This document shows, piece after piece, positions 8,804 to 16,783 of a DNA stretch of 64,000 nucleotides. Position numbers and translations under genes: made by a program. Position 1 is the stretch's first letter. Each line of letters starts with the position of its first letter. The notes under the pieces are model-generated. The model saw only the letters and a program-made list of their open reading frames with translations. It had not been told where the DNA came from and did no database searches. This DNA is from Candidatus Bathyarchaeota archaeon (GTDB lineage Archaea > Thermoproteota > Bathyarchaeia > Bathyarchaeales > Bathycorpusculaceae), in NCBI GenBank assembly GCA_026014685.1, contig JAOZHW010000007.1, positions 310,001 to 374,000 on the forward strand. The letters are read 5' to 3'.

Positions 8804-9780
8804 TGCCACAAGTAATTGAATGGTCAAACGTCGGCGCAGAAGACATCGTCTGGCGCTACCCAATCGAAGACATCACATGGGGCGCCCAACTCATCGTTAA
8901 AGAATACGAGATGGCTGTGTTCTTCCGAGACGGAAAAGCCTACGACGTGTTCGGCCCCGGACGCCACACCCTAACCACCCTAAACCTACCCATACTAACG
9001 AGCCTCCTCACACGTTTAGCGGGCTTCGGTGGCAACAAACCCTTCAAAGCCACCGTGCTCTTCATCAGCACCAAAATCTTCGCAGGCAAATGGGGCACAC
9101 GCGCACAGACCACCGAGTTAGCTCCTCTGCAAGTGTATGGGCAATTCTGGTTCAAAATCGGCGACGCCAGCCTATTCGTTAACGAAGTCGTCGGCGGACA
9201 GAAAGCCTACACCACCGACAGCGTCAACAGCTTCCTACGAGGCTTCCTAAACGAGAAAATCATCGACGAACTCAGCCACTACGACATAGTCACAGTGTTC
9301 ACGAGACTAAACGAAACCAGCGTCATCGTCAAAAACACCTTAATCGACTACTTCAAACGCGTCGGCATCGAATTAACCGACCTCCGCTTCGAAGGCATCG
9401 ACACCACACCCGAGTACCGTGAACGCCTCTTCTGGCTCAAAACAGGCCAAACCGCAGCCGGAGACGTCCTCCGCATGGAAACCGTCAAATCCGCAGCAGC
9501 AAGTCTCGGTCAAGGCGGCGGTTCAGGCGCCCTCGGTGCAGGCATGGTACTCATCCCGCAAATCATGAACCAGCAAGGCGCACCCCAAGCAGCCCCCGCA
9601 GCAGCCTTGGTCATCTGCCCCAAATGCAGCGAAAAAGTTCCCGCAACCAGCAAATTCTGCCCCAACTGCGGAACACCCCTTGCACCCCCCAGCCAACAAG
9701 CCATAACCTGCCCCAACTGCGGCAAATCCATCCCAGCCAACAGCAAATTCTGCCCTGAATGCGGACACAAATTCAGCTAG
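8803..9780 (+). CDS. SPFH-domain protein with C-terminal double zinc ribbon
   Basis: Residues 30-215 form an SPFH/band-7 type domain ('AVFFRDGKAYDVFGPGRHTL', 'FWFKIGDASLFVNEVVGG'), like the COG4260 family (B. subtilis YdjI; virion-core-like). A Gly/Ala/Gln-rich linker follows. The tail has two zinc ribbons: CPKCSEKVPATSKFCPNCG and CPNCGKSIPANSKFCPECG. Family members assemble on membranes, often with PspA-type partners, and are thought to organise stressed membrane patches. It overlaps the upstream coiled-coil gene by one base and is followed after 12 bases by a small membrane protein. Confidence 0.82.
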   Translation: MPQVIEWSNVGAEDIVWRYPIEDITWGAQLIVKEYEMAVFFRDGKAYDVFGPGRHTLTTLNLPILTSLLTRLAGFGGNKPFKATVLFISTKIFAGKWGTRAQTTELAPLQVYGQFWFKIGDASLFVNEVVGGQKAYTTDSVNSFLRGFLNEKIIDELSHYDIVTVFTRLNETSVIVKNTLIDYFKRVGIELTDLRFEGIDTTPEYRERLFWLKTGQTAAGDVLRMETVKSAAASLGQGGGSGALGAGMVLIPQIMNQQGAPQAAPAAALVICPKCSEKVPATSKFCPNCGTPLAPPSQQAITCPNCGKSIPANSKFCPECGHKFS

Positions 9781-9792
9781 GAGAACCCCTCC

Positions 9793-10131
9793 ATGAGCGA
9801 AAGCAACCGCCAACTGCTCACCCTCGGCATCTTCCTCCTCACAATCGTAGTGGCTATAGGGCTCTACGCTGTGGGGTTGATTGAGTGGACGCTGATTGCG
9901 CCGGTAGTTCTGTTGCTTTCGGGACTATGGATGCTGGCGTTGGCCGCAATCCGAATGGGAAATCCCATTAGGTACGAACGTAGCGGATTCAGCACCATGG
10001 CGCTTGGGCTAATTGCGATTGCTGTGGGTGGAGCATGGTTCCTGTGGGGCATAAACTGGCTCTACTCCATCATCTTGGTACTACTAGTTGCAGCGGCGTT
10101 GTCACTCGCAGCAGCACTAAAACGCAAATAA
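9793..10131 (+). CDS. Small integral membrane protein of the SPFH module
   Basis: The 112-residue protein has about four hydrophobic segments (LLTLGIFLLTIVVAIGLYAV, LIAPVVLLLSGLWMLALAAI, TMALGLIAIAVGGAWFLWGI, LYSIILVLLVAAALSLAAAL) and a short basic tail. It starts at ATG 9793, preceded by GGAGAACCCCTCC, 12 bases after the SPFH stop. It is likely the membrane partner of the SPFH/coiled-coil module. No family was recognised. Confidence 0.65.
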   Translation: MSESNRQLLTLGIFLLTIVVAIGLYAVGLIEWTLIAPVVLLLSGLWMLALAAIRMGNPIRYERSGFSTMALGLIAIAVGGAWFLWGINWLYSIILVLLVAAALSLAAALKRK

Positions 10132-10274
10132 CCCTTTCTCTTTCTTTTCCTTTCTGTAAAAATTTTTGTTGCTTGTTTACTCGGGGCTTTTTTGTAGACT
10201 CCAAGCTGAGGTGTGAAAGGCTAGTAGTAGGTTTTGCCACACCATAGCGTATACCTCTAAATGCTCTGTATGTA

Positions 10275-10290
10275 AAGTTAAATACCACAT
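10275..10290 (+). promoter_or_regulatory. Probable TATA region for serS
   Basis: GTTAAATACC lies about 45 bases before the serS ATG, a suitable distance for a promoter giving a short leader. The rest of the 190-base spacer is T-rich at its left end, consistent with termination of the SPFH operon. Confidence 0.4.
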
Positions 10291-10324
10291 TACCTTAGTT
10301 AGACAATCATCCAAGTGACCCCGA

Positions 10325-11614
10325 ATGTTAGACATCAAACTCATCCGCGAAAACCCCGCCCTCGTTAGAGAAAACCTAGCAAAACGCAACAACCCCGAAT
10401 GCCTCCAGATGCTAGACGAGCTCATTGCACTTGATAAGGAATGGCGAGCTAACAACACAAAACTAAACGACCTGCGCCATGAACGAAAACAAGTCACCAT
10501 GGAAATTGCTAAACTCAAAAAAGCCTGCCAAAACGCTGACGCTGCATTCGCTAAAGCTCAACAAGTTGACCAGCAAGTTACCGCTGCAGAGAAGCAGGTG
10601 GTTGAGCAGGAAATAAAAATCAAAGACTACCTTTTGCGGTTACCTAACCTCTTAGACGCCACTGTACCAGTTGGAAAAGACTCCACTGAAAACGTAACCG
10701 TCAAAACATGGGGCACACCGCCAAAATTCAATTTCCAAATAAAAAACCACATCGACCTCGCTTTGGCATTGGACCAAGTTGATATGGAACGCGCAGGCAA
10801 AGTCAGCGCTGCACGATTCTTCTACCTCAAAAACGACGTAGCCATGCTAGACATGGCTCTGATGCATTTTGCGCTTGATGAACTGCAAAAGAGGGGTTAC
10901 ACGCCTGTTGTTCCGCCTTACATGATGAAACGTGACGCTTACGAGGGAGTAACTGCGTTAGGCGATTTTGAAGATGTACTTTACAAAATTCAAGGTGAAG
11001 ACCTCTACATGATCGCCACCAGCGAGCACCCGCTGGCTGCTATGTACTGGAACGAAGTCCTAAAACAAGACGACATGCCAATCAAACTTGCAGGAATCAG
11101 CACATGTTTCCGCAAAGAAGCCGGTGCACACGGTAAAGACACACGTGGTATCTTCCGCACTCACCAATTTAACAAGATCGAACAGTTCATATTCTGCAAA
11201 CCCGAAGACTCAGCCAAACTACACGAAGAGTTGCTTGAGAACGCCGAGGTGTTGTTGCAAAAGCTTGGGTTGCCTTACCGCGTTGTAAACGTCTGTACAG
11301 GCGACATCGGCACAGTAGCCGCCAAAAAGTATGACATCGAAGCATGGATGCCTGCGCAGGGCGATTACCGCGAAGTTGTCTCATGTAGCAACTGCACCGA
11401 TTACCAAGCAAGACGGTTAGGTGTCCGTTACCGCCTAAAAGAAGGCGCTCCTCCGCTTGGTCCAGTTCATACCCTTAACTCTACTGCTATAGCGACAGGT
11501 AGAACCATAGTTGCTCTGTTGGAAAACAACCAAAACGAAGATGGCACCATAAACATACCTGAAGTGCTAAGAAAGTACATGGGGAACAGAGAAAAAATAA
11601 CCAAAAAACGCTAA
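10325..11614 (+). CDS. serS: Seryl-tRNA synthetase
   Basis: This 429-residue protein is a standard class II (bacterial/eukaryotic-type) SerRS, not the rare methanogen form. The N-terminal helical arm (MLDIKLIRENPALVRENLAK and a long coiled coil to about residue 100) contacts tRNA-Ser. The catalytic core shows motif 2 ('ISTCFRKEAGAHGKDTRGIF', then 'RTHQFNKIEQFIF'), the TSEHPLAA serine site and motif 3 ('TLNSTAIATGRTIVALLEN'). It charges tRNA-Ser and the initial step of selenocysteine, where used. It is followed 27-50 bases later by rps3ae, which has its own TATA-like box. Confidence 0.95.
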   Translation: MLDIKLIRENPALVRENLAKRNNPECLQMLDELIALDKEWRANNTKLNDLRHERKQVTMEIAKLKKACQNADAAFAKAQQVDQQVTAAEKQVVEQEIKIKDYLLRLPNLLDATVPVGKDSTENVTVKTWGTPPKFNFQIKNHIDLALALDQVDMERAGKVSAARFFYLKNDVAMLDMALMHFALDELQKRGYTPVVPPYMMKRDAYEGVTALGDFEDVLYKIQGEDLYMIATSEHPLAAMYWNEVLKQDDMPIKLAGISTCFRKEAGAHGKDTRGIFRTHQFNKIEQFIFCKPEDSAKLHEELLENAEVLLQKLGLPYRVVNVCTGDIGTVAAKKYDIEAWMPAQGDYREVVSCSNCTDYQARRLGVRYRLKEGAPPLGPVHTLNSTAIATGRTIVALLENNQNEDGTINIPEVLRKYMGNREKITKKR

Positions 11615-11618
11615 AAGT

Positions 11619-11630
11619 TTTAATATATCC
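11619..11630 (+). promoter_or_regulatory. TATA-like box for rps3ae
   Basis: TTTTAATATATCC directly follows the serS stop and is centred about 40 bases before the preferred TTG start at 11666, a normal archaeal spacing for a short leader. Confidence 0.45.
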
Positions 11631-11665
11631 TTGAGAATGTTGTGGGTCGTCTCGGAGAAATAAGT

Positions 11666-12325
11666 TTGTCCGCAAAATCAGCAAAGCACATACGTGATAA
11701 GTGGCGCAGTAAAACATGGTACATGGTAGTTGCGCCATCGTTCTTCGGCAACATAGAGTTAGGAAGCATTCCAGCTCAAGAAGAACAAATGCTCATCGGC
11801 AGAGTCGTAGAAGCAACTCTCTATGACATAACAGGCGACTTTTCACATCACTACCTAAAAATGTTCTTCCAAATTAACGCGGTAGAAGGTAAAACCGCCC
11901 GAACCCTCTTCAAAGGCCACGAATATTCACGTGACTACCTAAGAAGCTTGGTCAGGCGAAGAACAACCAAAGTAGACGGGTTATTCAACCTCGTCACCAA
12001 AGACGGCTTCAAACTCCGCATCTCCGTCTCAGCACTCACACTTTCACGTATAAAGACTTCACAGGAAAAAATCATCCGCGAAATGATGGAGAAAACCATC
12101 AAAGACAAAGCCGCAGCACTTACCATGGACCAATTCGTTCAGGAAATGGTTCTTGGCAAAATCGCTTCAGACATCTACAACCAAGCTAAACTCGTCGCGC
12201 CACTACGTCACGTCGGTATTCGCAAATCCAAACTAATCGCAGCCCCAACCGATCTACCAAAAGCTGCACCACTGCCCGCCGCTGAGGAAGAAAGCGAAGA
12301 AGAAGCTGAAGCTCCCGCGGCATAA
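11666..12325 (+). CDS. rps3ae: 30S ribosomal protein S3Ae (eS1)
   Basis: The sequence has the S3Ae signatures 'KWRSKTWYMVVAPSFFGN', 'LIGRVVEATLYDITGDFSHH', 'KGHEYSRDYLRSLVRRRTTK' and 'LVAPLRHVGIRKSKL'. The protein is universal in archaea and eukaryotes and absent from bacteria, so it is a domain marker. It has an acidic, Ala/Glu-rich tail. The frame is open from GTG 11642, but TTG 11666 has GGAG eight bases before it and lies at a better distance from the TATA-like box, giving 219 residues. Confidence 0.93.
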   Translation: MSAKSAKHIRDKWRSKTWYMVVAPSFFGNIELGSIPAQEEQMLIGRVVEATLYDITGDFSHHYLKMFFQINAVEGKTARTLFKGHEYSRDYLRSLVRRRTTKVDGLFNLVTKDGFKLRISVSALTLSRIKTSQEKIIREMMEKTIKDKAAALTMDQFVQEMVLGKIASDIYNQAKLVAPLRHVGIRKSKLIAAPTDLPKAAPLPAAEEESEEEAEAPAA

Positions 12326-12387
12326 AACAATTTTTCTATTCTTTTCTTTTAATGTAAAGTTTTTAACTTCATCAATCCAGATTACGT

Positions 12388-13356
12388 TTGGTTCTCTATG
12401 ACTCAGTTCGGAGAGGGTTTACTCTGAAGGTTACTGCACTAGCAGGTGGAGTTGGCGCAGCCAGATTCTTAACAGGTCTCACACAGTTAATTCCACAGAA
12501 AGACCTTACAGTTATCGTTAACACAGGCGACGACATAGAACTTTTTGGGTTGCACATTTCGCCTGACATAGACATCGTCACCTACACTTTAGCAGGCATC
12601 GTGGATGAAGCTAAAGGTTGGGGAATTCGAGGAGACACTTTTCACTGTCTTAGCCAACTTAAAGCCTTAGGCGAAGACACATGGTTTAACCTTGGCGACC
12701 AAGACTTGGCAACCCACATCTACCGTACCCAACGCTTACAGCAAGGCGCAACCCTGCTGCAGGTCACTGAAGAAATCCGCCAACACTTAGGAGTCAAAAC
12801 AAAAATTTTGCCGATGAGCAATGACCGATTCGAAACCCGAATAGTCACACCTAATGGTTCAGTGCATTTCGAGGAATACTTTGTGAAGCGACAATGCAAA
12901 GACGAGGTTTTAGGGGTAGAATTTGTCGGCCAAGCAACCGCAAAACCAGCAATGGGGGTTTTGGAGGCGATTGATGAGGCGGATTTGGTTGTGGTTTGCC
13001 CAAGCAATCCACTGGTTAGCATCGGCACAATCCTGTCAGTTCAAGGTGTTAGAGAAGCTTTGAAGAAAACCTCTGCATATATGGTTGGGGTTAGTCCGAT
13101 TGTTGCTGGTGCAGCGATTAAGGGTCCAGCTGATAAGATGTTGCGTGGTTTGGGTTTGGAAGTTTCAGCGGTTGGTGTAGCTGGGCTTTATTGTGATTTT
13201 TTGGATGCTTTGGTGATTGATTCACAAGACGCTGAGTTGAAGGTGCGTGTTGAGAAGCTTGGTTTGAAGGTAACTGTGGCTAACACCGTGATGAAGTCGC
13301 TTGAAGATAAGGTGGCTTTAGCTAAAGCAGTTTTGGACTCTAAAGTGTCAATATAG
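12388..13356 (+). CDS. cofD: 2-phospho-L-lactate transferase CofD
   Basis: The N-terminal motif 'VTALAGGVGAARFLTGL' and 'VNTGDDIELFGLHISPDIDI' with 'SNPLVSIGTIL' are diagnostic of CofD, which joins the lactyl-phosphate (or PEP) moiety to the deazaflavin Fo to make F420-0. This shows the host makes F420. Length (about 310) is normal. The start is uncertain: TTG 12388 has no clear Shine-Dalgarno, while CTG 12424 has GGAGAGG seven bases upstream and begins exactly where CofD proteins usually begin. No other cof gene is nearby. Confidence 0.92.
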   Translation: MVLYDSVRRGFTLKVTALAGGVGAARFLTGLTQLIPQKDLTVIVNTGDDIELFGLHISPDIDIVTYTLAGIVDEAKGWGIRGDTFHCLSQLKALGEDTWFNLGDQDLATHIYRTQRLQQGATLLQVTEEIRQHLGVKTKILPMSNDRFETRIVTPNGSVHFEEYFVKRQCKDEVLGVEFVGQATAKPAMGVLEAIDEADLVVVCPSNPLVSIGTILSVQGVREALKKTSAYMVGVSPIVAGAAIKGPADKMLRGLGLEVSAVGVAGLYCDFLDALVIDSQDAELKVRVEKLGLKVTVANTVMKSLEDKVALAKAVLDSKVSI

Positions 13357-13423
13357 TTTTGTTAGTTCTCTATAGATTATGTTGGTTACTCTAAATAGTG
13401 CAGCATCTCAATATAGGGTTGGT

Positions 13424-13614
13424 GTGGTATCATGTAAAAAAGAAAGCCTAAAAAGCGGTGCGCAAAAGCCGAGGCAGCATGGTACTTTATCCACGTGTAG
13501 CGTGCAAAGTGAGGGGGAAACGTGAAACCAAAACTTAGATCAAAAAACCAAGTGAAAACAAAAAAATATGAGTTCATCGATTGGCTTCTAGCAATCGACG
13601 CTTCAGTAATGTAA
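13424..13614 (+). other. Two possible overlapping micro-ORFs in the cofD-phoU spacer
   Basis: The 334-base spacer holds GTG 13424-TGA 13525 (33 codons) whose stop overlaps GTG 13522 of a second frame to TAA 13614 (30 residues, beginning MKPKLRSKNQ). The second frame has a strong GAGGGGG five bases before its start. Neither resembles a known family and such short frames arise by chance, so these are candidates only. A hairpin CGAAAG-CC-CTTTCG type palindrome (13620-13633) and a TATA-like TTATAAATA (13636-13644) follow and probably serve the next gene. Confidence 0.25.
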
Positions 13615-13635
13615 CGTTGCGAAAGCCTTTCGGAA

Positions 13636-13645
13636 TTATAAATAG
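13636..13645 (+). promoter_or_regulatory. TATA box for the PhoU-like gene
   Basis: TTATAAATAG lies about 55 bases upstream of the start and just after a short perfect palindrome (CGAAAGCCTTTCGG), which could be an operator. Confidence 0.45.
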
Positions 13646-13699
13646 ATAAGGGTTATATCTACAAGCCCAAATAGTGATTAACAACCGGAGTTGGTGTTG

Positions 13700-14368
13700 G
13701 TGGAAAAGAAAAGTTACGATTGGTTTGAGCAGAGACGCAAAACCAGAGGCTTAGAATTAGCCCATGACCAGATAACAAAAGCATTTGACACAGTAACATG
13801 GCTACAGAAAGCCACAAAAAGCTTCTCGGAAAAAAACCCCAAAGAAGCAAAAAAATACATCGAAAACCTCTACAAAGCCGAAGAGGAAGTCGATGCACTA
13901 CGCACCGACGTATTCATGGAGCTCTCCAAGGGTGCAGCATTGGTTGCAGACTACCGCGAAGACCTCTTGCACCTCGTTAAACGCTTGGACACATTAGCAG
14001 ATCACACCAAAGATGCAGCAAGATGCCTCGAGATGCTTCTTGAAGCAGAAATTCCAGTTGAACTAGCCCAAAAAACCGTCTTCATGACTGGAAAACTTGT
14101 CGAGACAGCTCAAACTCTGCGTGGCAGTATAGAGAAAATTTCCTCTGCACCAAACGAAGCTATTCGTGAGGCAAAGAAAGTCGGCGAAATCGAACACGCG
14201 ATCGATGAGGAATACCTTAAATCTAAAGGGTTGTTCGTCAAGTATGGCACAACTATGAACTGCGGTGCTTTGGTGATTTTTGATGACTTAATCGAGTTTA
14301 TCGAGCAAGCTGCAGACATGTGTGCTGATACAGCAGACTACATTTTGGTGCTCTCAAGCAGAGAGTAA
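13700..14368 (+). CDS. PhoU/DUF47-family protein
   Basis: The protein (about 222 residues) is all-helical and ends with 'LIEFIEQAADMCADTADYIL', the typical last helix of the DUF47/PhoU-like family (TIGR00153). Members are often encoded with phosphate permeases and regulate phosphate transport, but no permease is seen here. Internal acidic motifs ('EHAIDEEYLK') match the metal-binding E-x3-D pattern of PhoU repeats. Starts TTG 13697 and GTG 13700 both follow GGAG; the choice changes only one residue. Confidence 0.78.
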   Translation: MEKKSYDWFEQRRKTRGLELAHDQITKAFDTVTWLQKATKSFSEKNPKEAKKYIENLYKAEEEVDALRTDVFMELSKGAALVADYREDLLHLVKRLDTLADHTKDAARCLEMLLEAEIPVELAQKTVFMTGKLVETAQTLRGSIEKISSAPNEAIREAKKVGEIEHAIDEEYLKSKGLFVKYGTTMNCGALVIFDDLIEFIEQAADMCADTADYILVLSSRE

Positions 14369-14455
14369 CCGTATTTTTCTTTTCCTATTTTATTTGTTTG
14401 GTTTTTGACTGAATGCTTATCTTTTTGTTGCTTCAACAAGGGTTGAGGTAGCGGT

Positions 14456-14755
14456 TTGCCGACGTTTCTTGCGAAAAAAGAAGTTTTTCTATGGCTTAAG
14501 CAGGGCAAAAAAACCATCGATGTCAGAAAAGGCAACCCGCAGAAAGGGGGCATTATTCAGTTTATCTGTGGTCCATATAGGCTAAGATTGCGTGTTGTAA
14601 ACGTGCAGTGTGGTAGGCTTTGTGATGTGATTCGGTCGGATAATTTTAGGCAGGTTATTCCTTCTGCAGTGTGTTTGGAGGATGCGTTGGGTTATTTGCG
14701 GGGGATTTATGGGGATTATGATGGGGTTTTTACGGCTTATACGGTTGAACCTTAA
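14456..14755 (+). CDS. ASCH-domain protein
   Basis: This 99-residue protein matches the ASCH (PUA-like) fold: 'LWLKQGKKTIDVRKGNPQKGGIIQF' style N-terminus with the Lys-T-hydrophobic-D-R pattern, then a beta-rich core and a C-terminal 'GDYDGVFTAYTVEP'. ASCH proteins bind RNA or nucleotides; some are amidohydrolases acting on acetylated cytidine. The TTG start at 14456 has GAGGT six bases upstream. It is a monocistronic gene before the lysine operon. Confidence 0.7.
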   Translation: MPTFLAKKEVFLWLKQGKKTIDVRKGNPQKGGIIQFICGPYRLRLRVVNVQCGRLCDVIRSDNFRQVIPSAVCLEDALGYLRGIYGDYDGVFTAYTVEP

Positions 14756-14818
14756 AGTCTGTGTACGTTTAATAATGTCTATAGTATGTATTTAACATTT
14801 ATTAACGCTATTTTTTTC

Positions 14819-14862
14819 GTTTTCCGTAAAAATAATTCGTAAAACGTAACGCTTAAATATAT
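14819..14862 (+). promoter_or_regulatory. Promoter and possible operator of the lysine (DAP) operon
   Basis: TTAAATATATAGG (about 14853-14865) is a clear TATA box about 40 bases before the dapA start. Just upstream, CGTTTT (14819) and AAAACG form an imperfect inverted repeat, with CGTAAA repeated inside it. Such a repeat next to the TATA box is a good candidate operator, for example for a lysine-responsive Lrp-type regulator; that is inference. Confidence 0.55.
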
Positions 14863-14900
14863 AGGTAAATATCACTCTACCCTGCAAAGAGGAACCAAAA

Positions 14901-15938
14901 TTGACAACATTCAGCGGCTGTTACACAGCACTAATAACACCCATGAACCGTAATCGCGAAATCGATTACGAAGGATTACAACAATTAGTAGAATTCCAAA
15001 TAAAAAACGGGGCCAAAGGCATCCTCGCCGTCGGCACAACAGGCGAAAGCCCCACCCTAGACTGGAACGAACACAGCAAAGTCATAGAAAAAACCCACGA
15101 ATACGCAGGCAACCGATGCCTCACCATCGCAGGAACGGGTAGCAACAGCACCCAAGAAACCCTCGACGGCACCGAACACGCATACGAAGCAGGAGTAAAA
15201 ACGGTACTACTCGTTGACCCCTACTACAACGGGCCCAGCTCGCTTGAAATCCGCAAGGAATACATCGAGCCCATTGCACGCCGTTTTCCTGAAGTCCAAA
15301 TCATCCCATACATCATCCCCGGCAGAACAGGCACACAACTCCTCCCGCAAGACATCGCCACATTGCATGCCGAGTTCCCCAACGTGCGTTGTGTCAAGGA
15401 AGCCACAGGCGACCTCAAGAACATGGAGTTAACGAGGCAGCTTTGCGGAGAAGACTTTGACATACTCAGCGGAGACGATGATAAAACCTACACGATGATG
15501 ATTGCGCCCGACATCAGGGCAAGCGGCGTCATCTCCGTCATATCCAACGTTGCACCCAGCGCATTGGCAGATATGGTGCACTACGTTTTGGATGGAAACG
15601 AGGAGGCTGCAAGCGTCATCGCTCAAGCCCTTCAACCTCTCTTTAACATCGTTACCGTGAAAACCACCGAGCAAAGCCGATACGGGCCCGTCGCGTGTAA
15701 AGCTCGCAACCCCCTCGCAATCAAGACGCTCATGAACATTTTGGGTATGCCCGCTGGACCCTGCAGGCAGCCCCTGGGAAAAATGACCCGCAACGGCATC
15801 GAGGTCGTCTTGGCCAGTGCACGCAAAGTTTACGAAGCCAACCCGCAGGTTCTGCAGCCAGTCGCGGACCACTTCGGCGTAGACCTAAAAGACCGCCTCT
15901 ACAACGAGAAGTACATTGAGGGACTATACTATGCTTAA
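14901..15938 (+). CDS. dapA: 4-hydroxy-tetrahydrodipicolinate synthase DapA (long form)
   Basis: This TIM-barrel enzyme condenses pyruvate with aspartate semialdehyde. The Schiff-base lysine is K166 in 'CVKEATGD', the Thr pair is in 'GTTGES' (46-47) and the catalytic Tyr is Y137 in 'YIIPGRTG' (usually YNVPGRT). At 345 residues it is about 50 longer than the usual 290-300, with a C-terminal extension after residue 295 rich in Asn/Lys. It starts at TTG 14901 after GAGGAACC and its stop overlaps the dapB ATG. It opens a six-gene lysine operon. Confidence 0.92.
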   Translation: MTTFSGCYTALITPMNRNREIDYEGLQQLVEFQIKNGAKGILAVGTTGESPTLDWNEHSKVIEKTHEYAGNRCLTIAGTGSNSTQETLDGTEHAYEAGVKTVLLVDPYYNGPSSLEIRKEYIEPIARRFPEVQIIPYIIPGRTGTQLLPQDIATLHAEFPNVRCVKEATGDLKNMELTRQLCGEDFDILSGDDDKTYTMMIAPDIRASGVISVISNVAPSALADMVHYVLDGNEEAASVIAQALQPLFNIVTVKTTEQSRYGPVACKARNPLAIKTLMNILGMPAGPCRQPLGKMTRNGIEVVLASARKVYEANPQVLQPVADHFGVDLKDRLYNEKYIEGLYYA

Positions 15939-16716
15939 GCTCTGTGTTGCTGGTGCAGCAGGCAGAATGGGCCATGCAATCATTGCTGAAGCCCTATCTA
16001 AAGGTCATCAGATAGTAGGTGCAACCGAAGCACCGACCTCCTCCGCAGTAGGCAAATCTTTACGTGAACTAGGTCTTGCCTCCGATACAGTAATTACCAG
16101 AGACCTATCTGAAGCGCTGCAGAACGCGGATGTGTTCATAAGCTTCACCGTTCCCGCTGCCGACTTAGTCAACATCCCCCTCGCTGCAGACTTGGGCAAA
16201 CGCATAGTCCTCGGAACCACAGGCTTCACTCCTGAACAGAACCGCCAAGTCACCGCAGCCATGGCAGGCAAAGTTCCCGCCGTGTTCTCCCCAAACTACA
16301 GTGTAGGCGTAAACATACTCTTCAAGTTGGCAGAACAGCTTAGAGCGTTTCCTCAGGGCTACGATTTCAGCATAAACGAAATCCACCACACAGGCAAAAA
16401 GGACGCACCAAGCGGCACAGCAAAAAAACTCGGCGAAATCATCTCAAACGTCCGCGGATACACCAAAACCGTCTCTGGACGCGAAGGCATCAGCCCACGC
16501 CAACCGCAAGACATGGAAATTACGGCTCTACGTGCAGGAGGCGTCGCAGGGATCCACGACTTGATCGTCGCAGGTCCAAATGAGATGCTACGCATTGAAC
16601 ACACAGCTTTCACTCGCAACGTATTTGCTCAAGGTGCAGTTTACGCCGCAGAGTGGCTTAGCAGGCAGTCAGAGCCAAAAGTTTACAGCATGGCGGATGT
16701 GTTGGGGTTAGTTTAA
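15931..16716 (+). CDS. dapB: 4-hydroxy-tetrahydrodipicolinate reductase DapB
   Basis: The Rossmann motif 'VAGAAGRMGHAI' and the family signature 'EIHHTGKKDAPSGTAKKL' identify DapB, which reduces the DapA product with NAD(P)H. 'VLGTTGFT' and 'APSPNYSVGVN'-like 'FSPNYSVGVNILF' mark the substrate site. The frame opens earlier, but ATG 15931 has GAGGGA upstream and overlaps the dapA stop (ATGCTTAA), so 261 residues is the best call. It is the second gene of the operon. Confidence 0.94.
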   Translation: MLKLCVAGAAGRMGHAIIAEALSKGHQIVGATEAPTSSAVGKSLRELGLASDTVITRDLSEALQNADVFISFTVPAADLVNIPLAADLGKRIVLGTTGFTPEQNRQVTAAMAGKVPAVFSPNYSVGVNILFKLAEQLRAFPQGYDFSINEIHHTGKKDAPSGTAKKLGEIISNVRGYTKTVSGREGISPRQPQDMEITALRAGGVAGIHDLIVAGPNEMLRIEHTAFTRNVFAQGAVYAAEWLSRQSEPKVYSMADVLGLV

Positions 16717-16783
16717 GAAAAATTCACCATTACCTTTTTTATTTAAGTTACATAATAAATGGTCGCTCAAAGGAAGAATCAAT

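Noticed and set aside
13386-13577. 63-codon minus-strand frame in the cofD-phoU spacer
   Set aside because: Its Phe/His-rich composition fits no protein pattern, there is no ribosome site, and plus-strand micro-ORFs with better starts overlap it.
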